Shown piece after piece: positions 8,841 through 17,496 of a stretch of 64,000 nt of DNA. The stretch's first letter is position 1; the number at the start of each line of letters is the position of its first letter. The DNA comes from Sulfolobus sp. S-194. Its GTDB lineage: Archaea; Thermoproteota; Thermoprotei_A; Sulfolobales; Sulfolobaceae. The stretch is taken from contig NZ_CP035730.1 of assembly GCF_012222305.1 (NCBI RefSeq), positions 310,001 through 374,000 on the forward strand, in the 5' to 3' direction. A program made the position numbers and the translations under genes. Below the pieces are notes generated by a model, which was not told the origin of the DNA, did not search any database, and saw only the letters and a list, made by a program, of their open reading frames with translations.

Positions 8841-8859
8841 GAGATTCCCATACTGACGT
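8841..8859 (-). repeat. Right terminal inverted repeat of the DDE element
   Basis: GAGATTCCCATACTGACGT, exact reverse complement of 6291-6309. Bases 8860-9015 beyond it are AT-rich and empty apart from ACACTATGCTT at 8918-8928, which also occurs at 6253-6263. Confidence 0.85.
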
Positions 8860-9015
8860 CACACTCTTAAAAATTATGAGTTAATTTATTCAAAGAGAAA
8901 TTTATAGCTTATCGACAACACTATGCTTTCATCTTATAATTTGCTACAACTATTATTAAAAAGACATAAAATGTCTAGGAAAATTTACTGATCTACACCT
9001 ATAAAATAATATTAA

Positions 9016-9369
9016 TTATTTAGACCTATTCTTCAATGATGATATTATTATAGAGAAGAAAAAAGCTGACAATCCTGCTAAGATACCATAAACCAGAGGA
9101 TATAAAATAATTATAAGTATACTTGGAATACCTATAATTTCACTTAATCTTGTAGATAACTCAAGGACACTTGACAATGGATACTGTAAGTAGAGTGCTA
9201 AGGGAGTGAAGAATCCTATTAACAAACCCGCTAAGAAAGAGAATTTGGGTCTTATAGCTGATAGAGGGATACCTAGAATTATGGCAGTGAAGATAAAAGG
9301 GAATAATACAAGAAATAGAACTGCTAAAAGTGTCGCTATTATAATTGATAAAATATTTCCTACCCTCAT
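9016..9369 (-). CDS. Small polytopic membrane protein downstream of the acylase
   Basis: 117 residues, almost entirely hydrophobic, with three to four predicted membrane segments (about residues 8-33, 35-60, 80-112) and basic residues at the C-terminus. No family recognised. It starts four bases after the stop of the penicillin-acylase gene on the same strand, so the two are co-transcribed and probably translationally coupled. It may help export, anchor or fold the acylase, or be an unrelated transporter fragment; nothing in the sequence decides this. Confidence 0.65.
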   Translation of the reverse strand: MRVGNILSIIIATLLAVLFLVLFPFIFTAIILGIPLSAIRPKFSFLAGLLIGFFTPLALYLQYPLSSVLELSTRLSEIIGIPSILIIILYPLVYGILAGLSAFFFSIIISSLKNRSK

Positions 9370-9373
9370 GTTC

Positions 9374-11860
9374 TCACTCTAAGGTAATAGTCGCTATTAT
9401 GGTCAGGTTATTCATGTTATAATATTTGAAGTTTAACCAGTTATTTAATTGCACATATGAATATGGGCTTAAGATATTTTCGGTAGAACCTCCAGGAAAT
9501 ACACCATAGTACATATTTAATGCTGGATCTGCAACAAACCTTAGTGATGGACCAACAGTGACATAAGGAAGAGGTACTTTAAGGACATATGGAAAATACG
9601 CAGCTGCTAACGTAAATGAATCTCCCCACTCTGCATAAGGTCCCAGAGATAGTCCTTTTAAACCTAATGGACTATATAGCATAAGAAAATGAACTCTTCC
9701 CCAAGTCCAATTAGAAACATTGTTACCAAGAGTACTAGTCAAGAATTTTATTTCATCAGAAAAACTTTCTTGGACAAATAAAGTGAAATTTCCGTTAACT
9801 AGAAATGAGGTTGGATCTTTTTCTGCTATATATAGAAACAGTGATGGAATATAAGAATCGCTCTGCTTAGTATAGAAATAAATTCCGTGAGAGAACAATA
9901 ATCGGTTAAGGGATAAGTTTACCATTTCAGAAATCAAATAAGTGTAGATAGTTGGACCGACTTCGCCAACATAGAATGTTGAATTCCAAGATAGAAGATA
10001 CTCGTATGCTGATCTTTCTATGGGATTCATATTCATTCCTTTTAAGGCATTAATTAAATAAGGCTTAAGTAAAAATGCCCAATAGTCAGTCACATTTGAT
10101 TGTAGTTTCATCATATCATTAATAGAGACACTAGGTAAAACGCTTAAATAATGATAAACATCCAGGGCTCTTCCATTTGAAACCCAGTACCCTCCTATGA
10201 ATGGATAGGGATAGTTTATCCAAGCTGTAGGTTGATTAGGTGCGAATGCATAGCCTCTACTAGGATCTATAGTTTGAGGAAGATATTTGAAAGGAACGAA
10301 ACCTACAGGCTCATACTTACCAGAAGATCCATTAAGCGGTCCCCTTGATCCTATTACTAAAACATGTTTCCCATTTGGCAATGTCTCATTTATAAGAGGA
10401 TATAAACCAGCATCTATTATACCTGCATGATGCCTCCCTACCATAGCTATATTTTGAGGAGGAAAGTCCCAGAATTCAGCAGCTCTGAGCAGATCTGAGA
10501 AGTTTGTCGAGTTATCTAATAAAAATTCAGCAATAACAGTAGTCATTGGCTTAACTCCTGCAACCCAATACAAGCTAATTCCCAAATTCCCTTGTTTAGC
10601 TACTAAAGGGCCATTATTTGTAAAGTAAACAGTGTAATTTTTACCCAAAAGTTCAAAGGAATAAGCTTTCATAGGAATATATTTTCCGTTAAAAAAGTAA
10701 TCATTTCCGTGCAATATTTCAACATATGCATCAGATGATGCTCCGAATGGTGTAGTCAAACCCCAAGCAGTATATTCAGTATGTCCTATTAAAATACCTG
10801 GTATACCTACAAGAGCCCATCCACTTACATTGTATCCTCCACCTATTAAATCTAAAGGTATCCATACTGACGGAAAGTAAAGTGTAAGATGAGGATCGTT
10901 AGCAAGCATTGGGTATCCATTACTACTTTTGTTACTTGTTATTATCCATGAATTGCTTCCTAAATCTATGAACGTAAATAGAGGATCAGAAATATTGTTT
11001 AAAGAGTAATTAAGGAGAGGAATTATTGATTTTAACGTGCTTCTTGTTATGCCAGTTGCCCAACTTTGGTACCAGTTCAATGACCATAGATATGATGGGC
11101 TTATATTTTGATCTGTTAAATTATATCCATTAACTGTTCCGTCACCAGGCATTACAGTAATATTTCCATTTGTGAAATAGGGATAATATGGGTCTAGTAA
11201 TGATGCGACAGAATAGTTGAATTCTGCATAGAGCATTGCAGATTGTAATTCATTAGTAAAACCTGACGTGAGACTCCACGCCATAAATTCCGCAAAGGCT
11301 ATTGTATAGTATGGAGACCAATAGTATGGTTTGACATTAAGAAGTTTAAAACATAACGGCTCGTTTCTTGAATTTAACGTAGCTATATATGCGTTTACTC
11401 CTTCGGAGAAAGCTTGTAAATATGAGTAAATTTGAGGATAGTTTTCTTTAATATAGTTTAACGTTAAGTTTGCATAAATAGGAATTCCTATTAGATGCAT
11501 TGCAAGATCTGATCTTAATCCTAGTTCACCTACCCACTTGCTTATATTTCCAGATGCCACTAAACCAAAAAACTCCATTTCGAACAATCTTTGAGAAGCT
11601 TGATAATATCCTTCTCCGAAAAAGAGATCATAAGGATCTTTAGCTAAAATTATACCTACTCCGTTACTAGTAATCGTAATTTTTATGGGATATTCAAGAG
11701 TAAAAACTTGCTTAGGAAGTATAACTGTAGTATTACTTATGTAAATATTTCCAGCAGATGACCAAATACCATTATAAGGATTAAGAATATTAAAAGAATA
11801 TGTAAAAATTGAAATTAAAATAATTAAAAGAACTATTATGGAAAGAAGCCACAATTTCAT
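9374..11860 (-). CDS. Penicillin acylase family N-terminal nucleophile hydrolase
   Basis: 828 residues, normal for an acylase precursor. Residues 1-20 form a hydrophobic signal or anchor, so the enzyme acts outside the membrane. The GSNSWIIT motif at 301-308 marks the autoproteolytic site: cleavage after Gly301 would free Ser302 as the N-terminal nucleophile of the beta chain, with NDPHL at 321-325 behind it. A spacer lies before Gly301, as in the family. These enzymes hydrolyse amides such as penicillins, cephalosporins or acyl-homoserine lactones; the natural substrate here is unknown and may be peptide- or lipid-like. A TATA-like TTTAAATA lies about 30 bases upstream. Confidence 0.85.
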   Translation of the reverse strand: MKLWLLSIIVLLIILISIFTYSFNILNPYNGIWSSAGNIYISNTTVILPKQVFTLEYPIKITITSNGVGIILAKDPYDLFFGEGYYQASQRLFEMEFFGLVASGNISKWVGELGLRSDLAMHLIGIPIYANLTLNYIKENYPQIYSYLQAFSEGVNAYIATLNSRNEPLCFKLLNVKPYYWSPYYTIAFAEFMAWSLTSGFTNELQSAMLYAEFNYSVASLLDPYYPYFTNGNITVMPGDGTVNGYNLTDQNISPSYLWSLNWYQSWATGITRSTLKSIIPLLNYSLNNISDPLFTFIDLGSNSWIITSNKSSNGYPMLANDPHLTLYFPSVWIPLDLIGGGYNVSGWALVGIPGILIGHTEYTAWGLTTPFGASSDAYVEILHGNDYFFNGKYIPMKAYSFELLGKNYTVYFTNNGPLVAKQGNLGISLYWVAGVKPMTTVIAEFLLDNSTNFSDLLRAAEFWDFPPQNIAMVGRHHAGIIDAGLYPLINETLPNGKHVLVIGSRGPLNGSSGKYEPVGFVPFKYLPQTIDPSRGYAFAPNQPTAWINYPYPFIGGYWVSNGRALDVYHYLSVLPSVSINDMMKLQSNVTDYWAFLLKPYLINALKGMNMNPIERSAYEYLLSWNSTFYVGEVGPTIYTYLISEMVNLSLNRLLFSHGIYFYTKQSDSYIPSLFLYIAEKDPTSFLVNGNFTLFVQESFSDEIKFLTSTLGNNVSNWTWGRVHFLMLYSPLGLKGLSLGPYAEWGDSFTLAAAYFPYVLKVPLPYVTVGPSLRFVADPALNMYYGVFPGGSTENILSPYSYVQLNNWLNFKYYNMNNLTIIATITLE

Positions 11861-12373
11861 ATAATATTTCGGTATTATACATAAATATTTAAATTTTACT
11901 ATGATATCTGAGACTGTTCTACCTCAAGTAGGCAATGTCAAGATAGAGTGCCTGAGATGAAAATATTTCAAAAGCTAAATATAGTAATTATCTTAGAAAT
12001 ATAATAATTTTAATTAAATTTCACTATAAATAGTGAAAGTTGTTTAATATTTTCATAGCACAGTCGTTATCTGATTCATATTTCTACAAGTTTTTAACAT
12101 GTAACAATACCTTATTTAATATATATACTCTTTGTAAAGACGTAGCCGTTTAACAAATTTATACACTAATGACATCATTATCTACATATTGTAGAGTTTT
12201 ATTATATTTAGTTTTTTGAAATATTTGTAACCAGCTTACTCTCACGAGTAAAGTATGTTTAGTTGATATTTAGAAAACGTTAATGAAAGAGTTTACTAGC
12301 GATACTACACAAGTCTATTACATTTTCTCGCAAATAGCATAATTTTTTAGCTTTTAGATACTTCTAATACCAC
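11861..12373. other. Intergenic region with acylase promoter and MITE-like copy D
   Basis: 513 bases between divergent genes. It holds the promoter of the acylase (TATA-like ATTTAAATA about 30 bases from its ATG), MITE-like copy D (12054-12182) and an imperfect hairpin at about 11924-11962 in which CTCA..GGCA pairs with TGCCTGAG. A segment in that hairpin (CAAGTAGGCAATGTCAAGATA) resembles, at 18 of 21 bases, an inverted segment at about 17005-17025. No coding frame. Confidence 0.55.
12054..12182 (+). repeat. 129-bp MITE-like repeat, copy D
   Basis: Begins CATAGCACAGTCGTTATC and aligns without gaps to copy B over its first 33 bases (CATATTTCTA against GTATTTCTA); ends AATGACATCATTATC. The most diverged copy in the middle, where TCTTT-GT-AAAGA takes the place of the central hairpin. 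No target duplication visible. Confidence 0.6.
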
Positions 12374-14332
12374 ATGAAATTAGAAAAAGTGTTAGTTGTA
12401 GGAGCAGGTACTATGGGCCACGGTATTGCTGAACTGTTTGCAATGGCTGGATATCAAGTATATTTAAGCGACGTAAGTAAAGAAATCCTAGACAATGCAT
12501 TAAATAAAATTAAATGGAGTCTAGATAAACTCCAAGAAAAAGGACAATTAAAGGAAAGTACGAGTAGTATAATCTCAAGGATAAAGACCATTATAGGATT
12601 GAATGAAAGTGTGAGTGATGCGGATTTTGCTATTGAGGCTGCTATAGAAAGACTGGATTTAAAGAGACAAATATTCTCTAAACTTGATGAGTTATTGCCT
12701 CAGCACTCTATATTAGCTACAAATACGAGTAGTCTACCAATATCTAAAATAGCTGAAGCTACTAAAAGACAAGATAAAGTTGTGGGAATGCACTTCTTCA
12801 ACCCGCCAGTACTAATGCAACTTGTAGAAGTAATGAAAGGAGATAAAACTAGTGATGAGACTGCAAAAATAACTTATGAGTTGGCTAAAAAACTAGGTAA
12901 AACTCCCATAATGATAAATAAGGATGTGCCAGGTTATGTCGTAAATAGAATATTAGGAGAAATAATTTCAGCATCGTGTATTATATTGCAAAAAGGTATT
13001 GCTGATTACCTAACAATTGATGCTGTAGCTAAATATAAACTCGGATTTCCTATGGGTATTTTCGAGCTGTTAGATTACACTGGGATTGATGTTAATTATT
13101 ATGTCTCTAAGTCTTTAGAGGAATATGGGATAAAATCTCCTTGTTCAGCTTTATTTGAGGAGAAGGTTAAAAAGAATGAATTAGGGGTTAAGAGCGGAAA
13201 GGGATTTTACTCATATCCTGCACCGGGCAAGTACTCAAAGCCAGAAATACCTCAGGAGTTAGCTGATAAGTTAGATCCCGTATTAATTATAGCATTAGGA
13301 GTAAACGAAGCTTCAAGACTGTTTAGACAAGGGATAGTAAGCAAAGAAGATATAGATTTGGGTGTAAAACTAGGGCTAGGATTTCCTAAAGGAATTTTCC
13401 AGTATGCCGATGAATTAGGAATAGATAATGTGGTTAAGGCAATTCAATCTCTTTCAATTGAAGAGCCAGATCGTTTATTATTAGATATGATCAATGAAGG
13501 AAAGGTAGGTGTAAAAAGCGGTTCTGGATTTTATGAGTATGGTAAAGTTGAAGAAAGAAAGTTAAATACATTAATAATCCGTATTGAACCGCCATTAGCA
13601 TGGGTTATACTGAATAGACCAGAGAGACTTAACGCACTAAATATGGAATTGATAGTGGAATTAAACAAAGCATTAGATGAGTTAGAAAATGACAGTAGAG
13701 TAAGGGTAGTAATTCTATCTGGAAGCGGTAGGGCTTTTTCCGCTGGAGCTGATGTAACATCATTCTTAACGTTAAAACCAATAGATGTAATAAGATTTAG
13801 AAGTTTACGTGAGCTAACTAATAAGATTCAGTTCTATACAAAACCAGTTATTGCAGCAATTAATGGATACGCATTAGGTGGGGGATTGGAGATTGCTATG
13901 GCGTGTGATATCAGAATTGCGTCTGAAAATTCTACGCTTGGTCAACCAGAAATAAATCTTGGCATAATTCCTGGTGCAGGTGGGACTCAAAGATTGCCTA
14001 GGTTAGTAGGGAAGGGAAGGGCTAAATTGCTTATTTATACCGGTGACATGGTATCTGCGAAGGATGCGTATAAGATGGGATTAGTGGATTTAGTAGTTCC
14101 AAGTAATAGATTTGAGGAAGAAGTAAGAAGAATAGCTCTTAAGATAGCTGAGAAATCTCCTCTCTCACTGCTAGCCGCAAAATTAGCTATAGAATTAGGT
14201 TACGAAGCTAATATATTTAGTGGGGAGTATTTAGAGTCGAGTTTATTTGGATTACTTTTTACAACTAAAGATGTAGAAGAAGGAGTGAAAGCTTTCTTAG
14301 AAAAAAGAAAACCCCAATTTAAAGGAGAATAA
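12374..14332 (+). CDS. Fused 3-hydroxyacyl-CoA dehydrogenase / enoyl-CoA hydratase
   Basis: 652 residues in two halves. The first, about 1-395, is a 3-hydroxyacyl-CoA dehydrogenase: NAD loop VVGAGTMGHGIAE at 8-20, ATNTSSLPISKIA, and MHFFNPPVLMQLVEV with the catalytic His, followed by two C-terminal helical modules. The second, about 398-652, is a crotonase: SGRAFSAGADVTSF and GGGLEIAMACDIR form the oxyanion hole, and INLGIIPGAGGTQRL carries the acidic residue. This fusion in Sulfolobales interconverts crotonyl-CoA, (S)-3-hydroxybutyryl-CoA and acetoacetyl-CoA, in beta-oxidation and in the 3-hydroxypropionate/4-hydroxybutyrate cycle. The neighbours favour beta-oxidation here. An SDR gene follows after 31 bases. 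Confidence 0.93.
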   Translation: MKLEKVLVVGAGTMGHGIAELFAMAGYQVYLSDVSKEILDNALNKIKWSLDKLQEKGQLKESTSSIISRIKTIIGLNESVSDADFAIEAAIERLDLKRQIFSKLDELLPQHSILATNTSSLPISKIAEATKRQDKVVGMHFFNPPVLMQLVEVMKGDKTSDETAKITYELAKKLGKTPIMINKDVPGYVVNRILGEIISASCIILQKGIADYLTIDAVAKYKLGFPMGIFELLDYTGIDVNYYVSKSLEEYGIKSPCSALFEEKVKKNELGVKSGKGFYSYPAPGKYSKPEIPQELADKLDPVLIIALGVNEASRLFRQGIVSKEDIDLGVKLGLGFPKGIFQYADELGIDNVVKAIQSLSIEEPDRLLLDMINEGKVGVKSGSGFYEYGKVEERKLNTLIIRIEPPLAWVILNRPERLNALNMELIVELNKALDELENDSRVRVVILSGSGRAFSAGADVTSFLTLKPIDVIRFRSLRELTNKIQFYTKPVIAAINGYALGGGLEIAMACDIRIASENSTLGQPEINLGIIPGAGGTQRLPRLVGKGRAKLLIYTGDMVSAKDAYKMGLVDLVVPSNRFEEEVRRIALKIAEKSPLSLLAAKLAIELGYEANIFSGEYLESSLFGLLFTTKDVEEGVKAFLEKRKPQFKGE

Positions 14333-14363
14333 AGTATTTTTTCTCTCTTTCCTACATCTTTTT

Positions 14364-15125
14364 ATGTATCCTTTAAAAAATAAAGTCGTAGTTATAACCG
14401 GTTCTGGTAGAGGAATAGGTAGGGCTTTAGCAGTAAGATTAGCAACTGAAGGAGCTCTAATAGTAGTGAATGCTAAGAAAAGAGTTGAAGAGATTGACGA
14501 GACAGTTAAAATGATTAAAGATCAAGGTGGCGAAGCAATAGGAGTATTGGCTGATGTATCAACAAGGGAAGGATGTGAAATATTACTCAAGAAAACCCTA
14601 GAAGCTTATAAGGTAGTGGATATTTTAGTAAATAATGCCGGAATTGGATTATTTTCTCCCTTTATTAACGTTGATGACAAGCTTATTGAAAAACATATTT
14701 CTGCTGACCTTTTATCGGTAATTTACTGTTCTCAGATGTTTGCTAAGGAGATAAGGGAAGGGGGTGAAATATTAAATATAGCATCAGTTGCTGGTATCAT
14801 CCCAGCTTATGGTTTATCAATTTATGGTGCTATGAAAGGAGCAGTAATTACGTTAACTAAGTATTTAGCATTAGAATTAGCACCTAAAATTAGAGTAAAT
14901 GCTATTGCACCAGGGTTTGTTAAAACTAAATTGGGAGAAAGCATGTATAAGTTCTTAGGTATTACTGAAAAAGAGTTTGCTGAAAAAGTTACAATTATGG
15001 GAAAACTACTTGAAGCAGAGGATGTCGCAGAACTGGCTACTGCAATTTTAAAAATAGAATCGCTTACCGGCCAAACATTCGTAATAGATTCTGGTGAAAG
15101 TCTTAAAGGAGGATTAAAATTCTAA
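14364..15125 (+). CDS. Short-chain dehydrogenase/reductase (SDR)
   Basis: 253 residues, classical SDR length. Visible are the NAD(P) loop TGSGRGIGRA, the NNAG motif (DILVNNAGIG), Ser in NIASVAG and the catalytic YGAMK (Y-x-x-x-K). The NAK stretch after the second strand leaves cofactor choice open. It follows the hydroxyacyl-CoA dehydrogenase fusion by 31 bases and is convergent with the esterase gene, one base apart. Probably a 3-oxoacyl or hydroxyacyl (CoA) reductase in fatty-acid metabolism; the exact substrate cannot be read from the sequence. Confidence 0.85.
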   Translation: MYPLKNKVVVITGSGRGIGRALAVRLATEGALIVVNAKKRVEEIDETVKMIKDQGGEAIGVLADVSTREGCEILLKKTLEAYKVVDILVNNAGIGLFSPFINVDDKLIEKHISADLLSVIYCSQMFAKEIREGGEILNIASVAGIIPAYGLSIYGAMKGAVITLTKYLALELAPKIRVNAIAPGFVKTKLGESMYKFLGITEKEFAEKVTIMGKLLEAEDVAELATAILKIESLTGQTFVIDSGESLKGGLKF

Positions 15126-15126
15126 A

Positions 15127-16038
15127 TTATTTTCCGTAAAATGCTTTTCTTAATACATATCCTATTAATCCTATAGCGTCTTTACCTTGTTCAATGAACG
15201 GAAAGAATGAAACGAACCCGTGAATTACATTATTAAATCTAACACTCGTAACTTGCACACCAGATTGTAAAAGTTTGTTGGCATACGCTTCTCCTTGATC
15301 CCTTAGTGGATCGTATTCTGCTGTTATTATTAATGCTGGCGGTAAATCACTTAAATCTGCTAATATTGGGGAGAATCTGAAGTCTAGTAAATCTGCTGGA
15401 GAACGCAAATATTGTTGACCAAACCACTCTATATGCTCCCTAGTTAAGAAGTACCCTTCTCCATTATCGTAAAAGGACTTTGATACTAAATCAAAGCTTA
15501 CTGCTGGGTAAATAAGAACCTGATATTTTAGTTTAATATTTTCTTTCTTTGATAAGATGGCAACTACTGCCGCTAAATTACCACCAGCACTATCGCCACC
15601 AACAGCTATTCCATGCTTTCCATTAAATTTTTCTGAATTATCATATACCCATTTTAACGCATCAAATGAGTCAATTACAGCTGCTGGAAATTTGTTTTCT
15701 GGTGAAAGTCTATAATCCACTGAAATTGTAACACATTGGCAAGAGTTAGTTATAGCTCTGCATAATGGATCATAACTTTCGATATCACCGAGAACAAATC
15801 CTCCACCATGATAATAAACTAAAATCCCATAAGGACCTTGAGTTTTAGGGTAATAAACTCTAGCTTTTATATTTGTTTCACTACCCGGTATACTTATATC
15901 TTCTATTTTCCCTACTTCTTCTCTTGGTGTTAGGGATGAAAATTGTTTAAAAAGCGATCTTATTTCCTCGATCGATGCCTTACCAATAGGTAGTTGAATA
16001 GTTGATTCTAATAATTTTTTAATTTTTGGGTCTATCAT
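15127..16038 (-). CDS. HSL-family carboxylesterase (alpha/beta hydrolase)
   Basis: 303 residues, typical of the hormone-sensitive-lipase family. It has the oxyanion motif YYHGGGFVLGD near residue 75, the nucleophile motif GDSAGGNLA near 148, the Asp in AEYDPLRDQG near 243 and the His in VIHGFVSF near 275, so the triad is complete. Such cytosolic thermophilic esterases cleave short- to medium-chain acyl esters. It lies divergently beside a TetR-type regulator, as in the Sulfolobus acidocaldarius fatty-acid cluster controlled by FadR, so it probably releases fatty acids that feed the downstream acyl-CoA synthetase. Confidence 0.92.
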   Translation of the reverse strand: MIDPKIKKLLESTIQLPIGKASIEEIRSLFKQFSSLTPREEVGKIEDISIPGSETNIKARVYYPKTQGPYGILVYYHGGGFVLGDIESYDPLCRAITNSCQCVTISVDYRLSPENKFPAAVIDSFDALKWVYDNSEKFNGKHGIAVGGDSAGGNLAAVVAILSKKENIKLKYQVLIYPAVSFDLVSKSFYDNGEGYFLTREHIEWFGQQYLRSPADLLDFRFSPILADLSDLPPALIITAEYDPLRDQGEAYANKLLQSGVQVTSVRFNNVIHGFVSFFPFIEQGKDAIGLIGYVLRKAFYGK

Positions 16039-16227
16039 TATTTATTACTTTTCGAGTTAGATTAAATATTTTACGAAGAACAACTGGTTGTTACCGTTTA
16101 TACAATAAAAATGAACTTTTTTCAAAGTCGATTAGAGTGTCAATTTTTAGTTTTAATAATTTTTATAATAAATAATTTTACAGGTCAATAAAGCTTTTAT
16201 TTCGTTGTTATATAATAAAGAAAAGAT

Positions 16228-16812
16228 ATGAGAATACCCAAGACAAGAAAAGGGGTTGAAACAGTAGAAAAAATCTTAGAAGCTTCAATAGAGGTAATTG
16301 AAGAGAAAGGATTTATGAATACATCTGTATCTGATATCACAAAAAGGGCTAATGTAGCTTATGGCGTATTTTATTACTATTTTAATAATAAATATGAACT
16401 CTTTGATGAACTGGTGAGAAAAGCTAATAGGGAAATGAGATATTACTTGAAGATAAAAACAGAAAACATTCAAAATAGAATAGAAAAAGAAAAGGTAGGG
16501 ATTAGGGAATTTTTAAAGTGGATAAGGGAAAACAAAGACTATTACAAGTTGTTTATTGAGGCGCATGTTCATAGGCCAAGTATGTTAATTTGGCATTATA
16601 CTAAATTAGCGGAAAGGTACTCCATTGGATTAAGTGAAGCTATGAGGAGAGGGGAGATAATTAACGTAGATCCTGAGGTTCTTTCGTATGTGTTAATTGG
16701 GATTAGTGAGATATTAGGAAAGAGATATGTAGTGTGGAATAATGATGAAATACCTCATCACGTCATAACTGAAGCTAATAAGATAATAGAAAATTTACTT
16801 AAACCTAAGTAA
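16228..16812 (+). CDS. TetR-family regulator, FadR-like
   Basis: 194 residues. The N-terminal helix-turn-helix is clear (EKILEASIEVIEEKGF, then TSVSDITKRANVAYGVFYYYF), with a helical ligand-binding domain behind it. Position between an esterase and genes for acyl-CoA dehydrogenase, synthetase and thiolase matches the archaeal FadR of S. acidocaldarius, which is released from DNA by acyl-CoA. That is family and context inference; I could not identify its operator by eye. A TATA-like CTTTTATTT lies about 30 bases before the ATG. Confidence 0.88.
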   Translation: MRIPKTRKGVETVEKILEASIEVIEEKGFMNTSVSDITKRANVAYGVFYYYFNNKYELFDELVRKANREMRYYLKIKTENIQNRIEKEKVGIREFLKWIRENKDYYKLFIEAHVHRPSMLIWHYTKLAERYSIGLSEAMRRGEIINVDPEVLSYVLIGISEILGKRYVVWNNDEIPHHVITEANKIIENLLKPK

Positions 16813-16819
16813 ATTGTTT

Positions 16820-16827
16820 CATGGTGT
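16820..16827 (+). repeat. 8-bp target-site duplication, left of MITE copy C
   Basis: CATGGTGT, identical to 16956-16963. The two copies abut exactly the ends of the 128-bp repeat. Confidence 0.8.
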
Positions 16828-16955
16828 GATAGTGTCATCATTTGTGTATAATTTCATTAATTGAGGCTGATCTCTAGGAAAGAAGATACTAAGATAAAGT
16901 TATTGTGCACTTTATTTTAATATAGAAATATAAATGGCTTAATGATGATATTATT
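16828..16955 (-). repeat. 128-bp MITE-like repeat, copy C, with target duplication
   Basis: Inverted relative to copies A, B and D. On the plus strand it begins GATAGTGTCATCATT and ends AATGATGATATTATT, inverted repeats of each other. It is flanked directly on both sides by CATGGTGT, an 8-base duplication. This is the best-preserved evidence that the family moved by transposition. It lies 16 bases after the TetR gene stop and does not interrupt a gene. Confidence 0.88.
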
Positions 16956-16963
16956 CATGGTGT
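16956..16963 (+). repeat. 8-bp target-site duplication, right of MITE copy C
   Basis: CATGGTGT, identical to 16820-16827. Confidence 0.8.
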
Positions 16964-17100
16964 TGCAATTGATTAAAATTTTCTATATAAAAAAGTGAAA
17001 ACATTATCTTAACATCGACTACTTGCAGAGATTTTCCTCAATCGAGACACTATAGGTAGTTTGATAAAAATTTTTATTTTAGGATTTCCAAATTGTAGAT

Positions 17101-17496
17101 ATGTCTATTGAAGGAGGTTTTCACGCAAGTAGAGATGTTAAGAAGTTTTTTGAAAATTATCAAAATTTTATAAGTTGTATACCAAATGTAAAAAATATTA
17201 CTGATAAGAGATTTAAGTTAGATGCTCAAGTTGGAGGGTTTAGCGTAACGGCTGATGGCGAATTAGTATCATTTAAGCAAAGTGGAGATACTTATGAATA
17301 TGAAATAAAAATAAACGGTCCCGGAGTTACAATTAATATAAGAACTGTATATAAATTACAAAATAACGAGATTTCATGGACTTCTCATTATAACTATGAG
17401 GGTTTCGCTGTATCTATGGTAGGATCATTGTTAGATACCACAATTCAGAATATGGTAAAAGCAACAAACGAATGTATACGATCAAAATTAGAGTAA
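17101..17496 (+). CDS. CoxG-like SRPBCC protein
   Basis: 131 residues. The N-terminus FHASRDVKKFFENY with FISCIPNVKN and the beta-rich middle resemble the CO-dehydrogenase subunit G (CoxG) branch of the START/SRPBCC fold, a hydrophobic-pocket protein; members help recruit molybdenum hydroxylases to membranes or bind lipids. No molybdenum gene is adjacent, so a lipid or acyl-ligand role is as likely. The ATG lies 26 bases after the TATA-like TTTTTATTTTA at about 17070, indicating a leaderless transcript from its own promoter. Confidence 0.68.
   Translation: MSIEGGFHASRDVKKFFENYQNFISCIPNVKNITDKRFKLDAQVGGFSVTADGELVSFKQSGDTYEYEIKINGPGVTINIRTVYKLQNNEISWTSHYNYEGFAVSMVGSLLDTTIQNMVKATNECIRSKLE

Larger units (their letters stand above)
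6291..8859 (+). mobile_element. Decayed DDE insertion sequence (ISH3/ISC1359-like), interrupted by an IS110 element
   Basis: Bounded by a perfect 19-base inverted repeat (6291-6309 and 8841-8859). Without the inserted IS110 the element is about 1.33 kb and holds one transposase frame, now broken. The transposase has a DLHSIPQYH stretch, an ADREF stretch and a Y-R-x-R-(W)-G-V-E-T-A-F region like the Y..R...E signature of IS4/ISH3-type transposases. The family name rests on general resemblance and size, not on a database match. No target duplication is visible at the outer ends, in keeping with age. Confidence 0.7.

Noticed and set aside
6291-8859. Target-site duplication of the outer DDE element
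   Set aside because: Bases outside the two inverted repeats (AGTGA on the left, CACAC on the right) do not form a direct repeat.
16039-16227. FadR operator near the TetR gene
   Set aside because: Several GTCAAT-like words occur, but no palindrome is repeated upstream of the other acyl-CoA genes; not distinguishable from AT-rich background.
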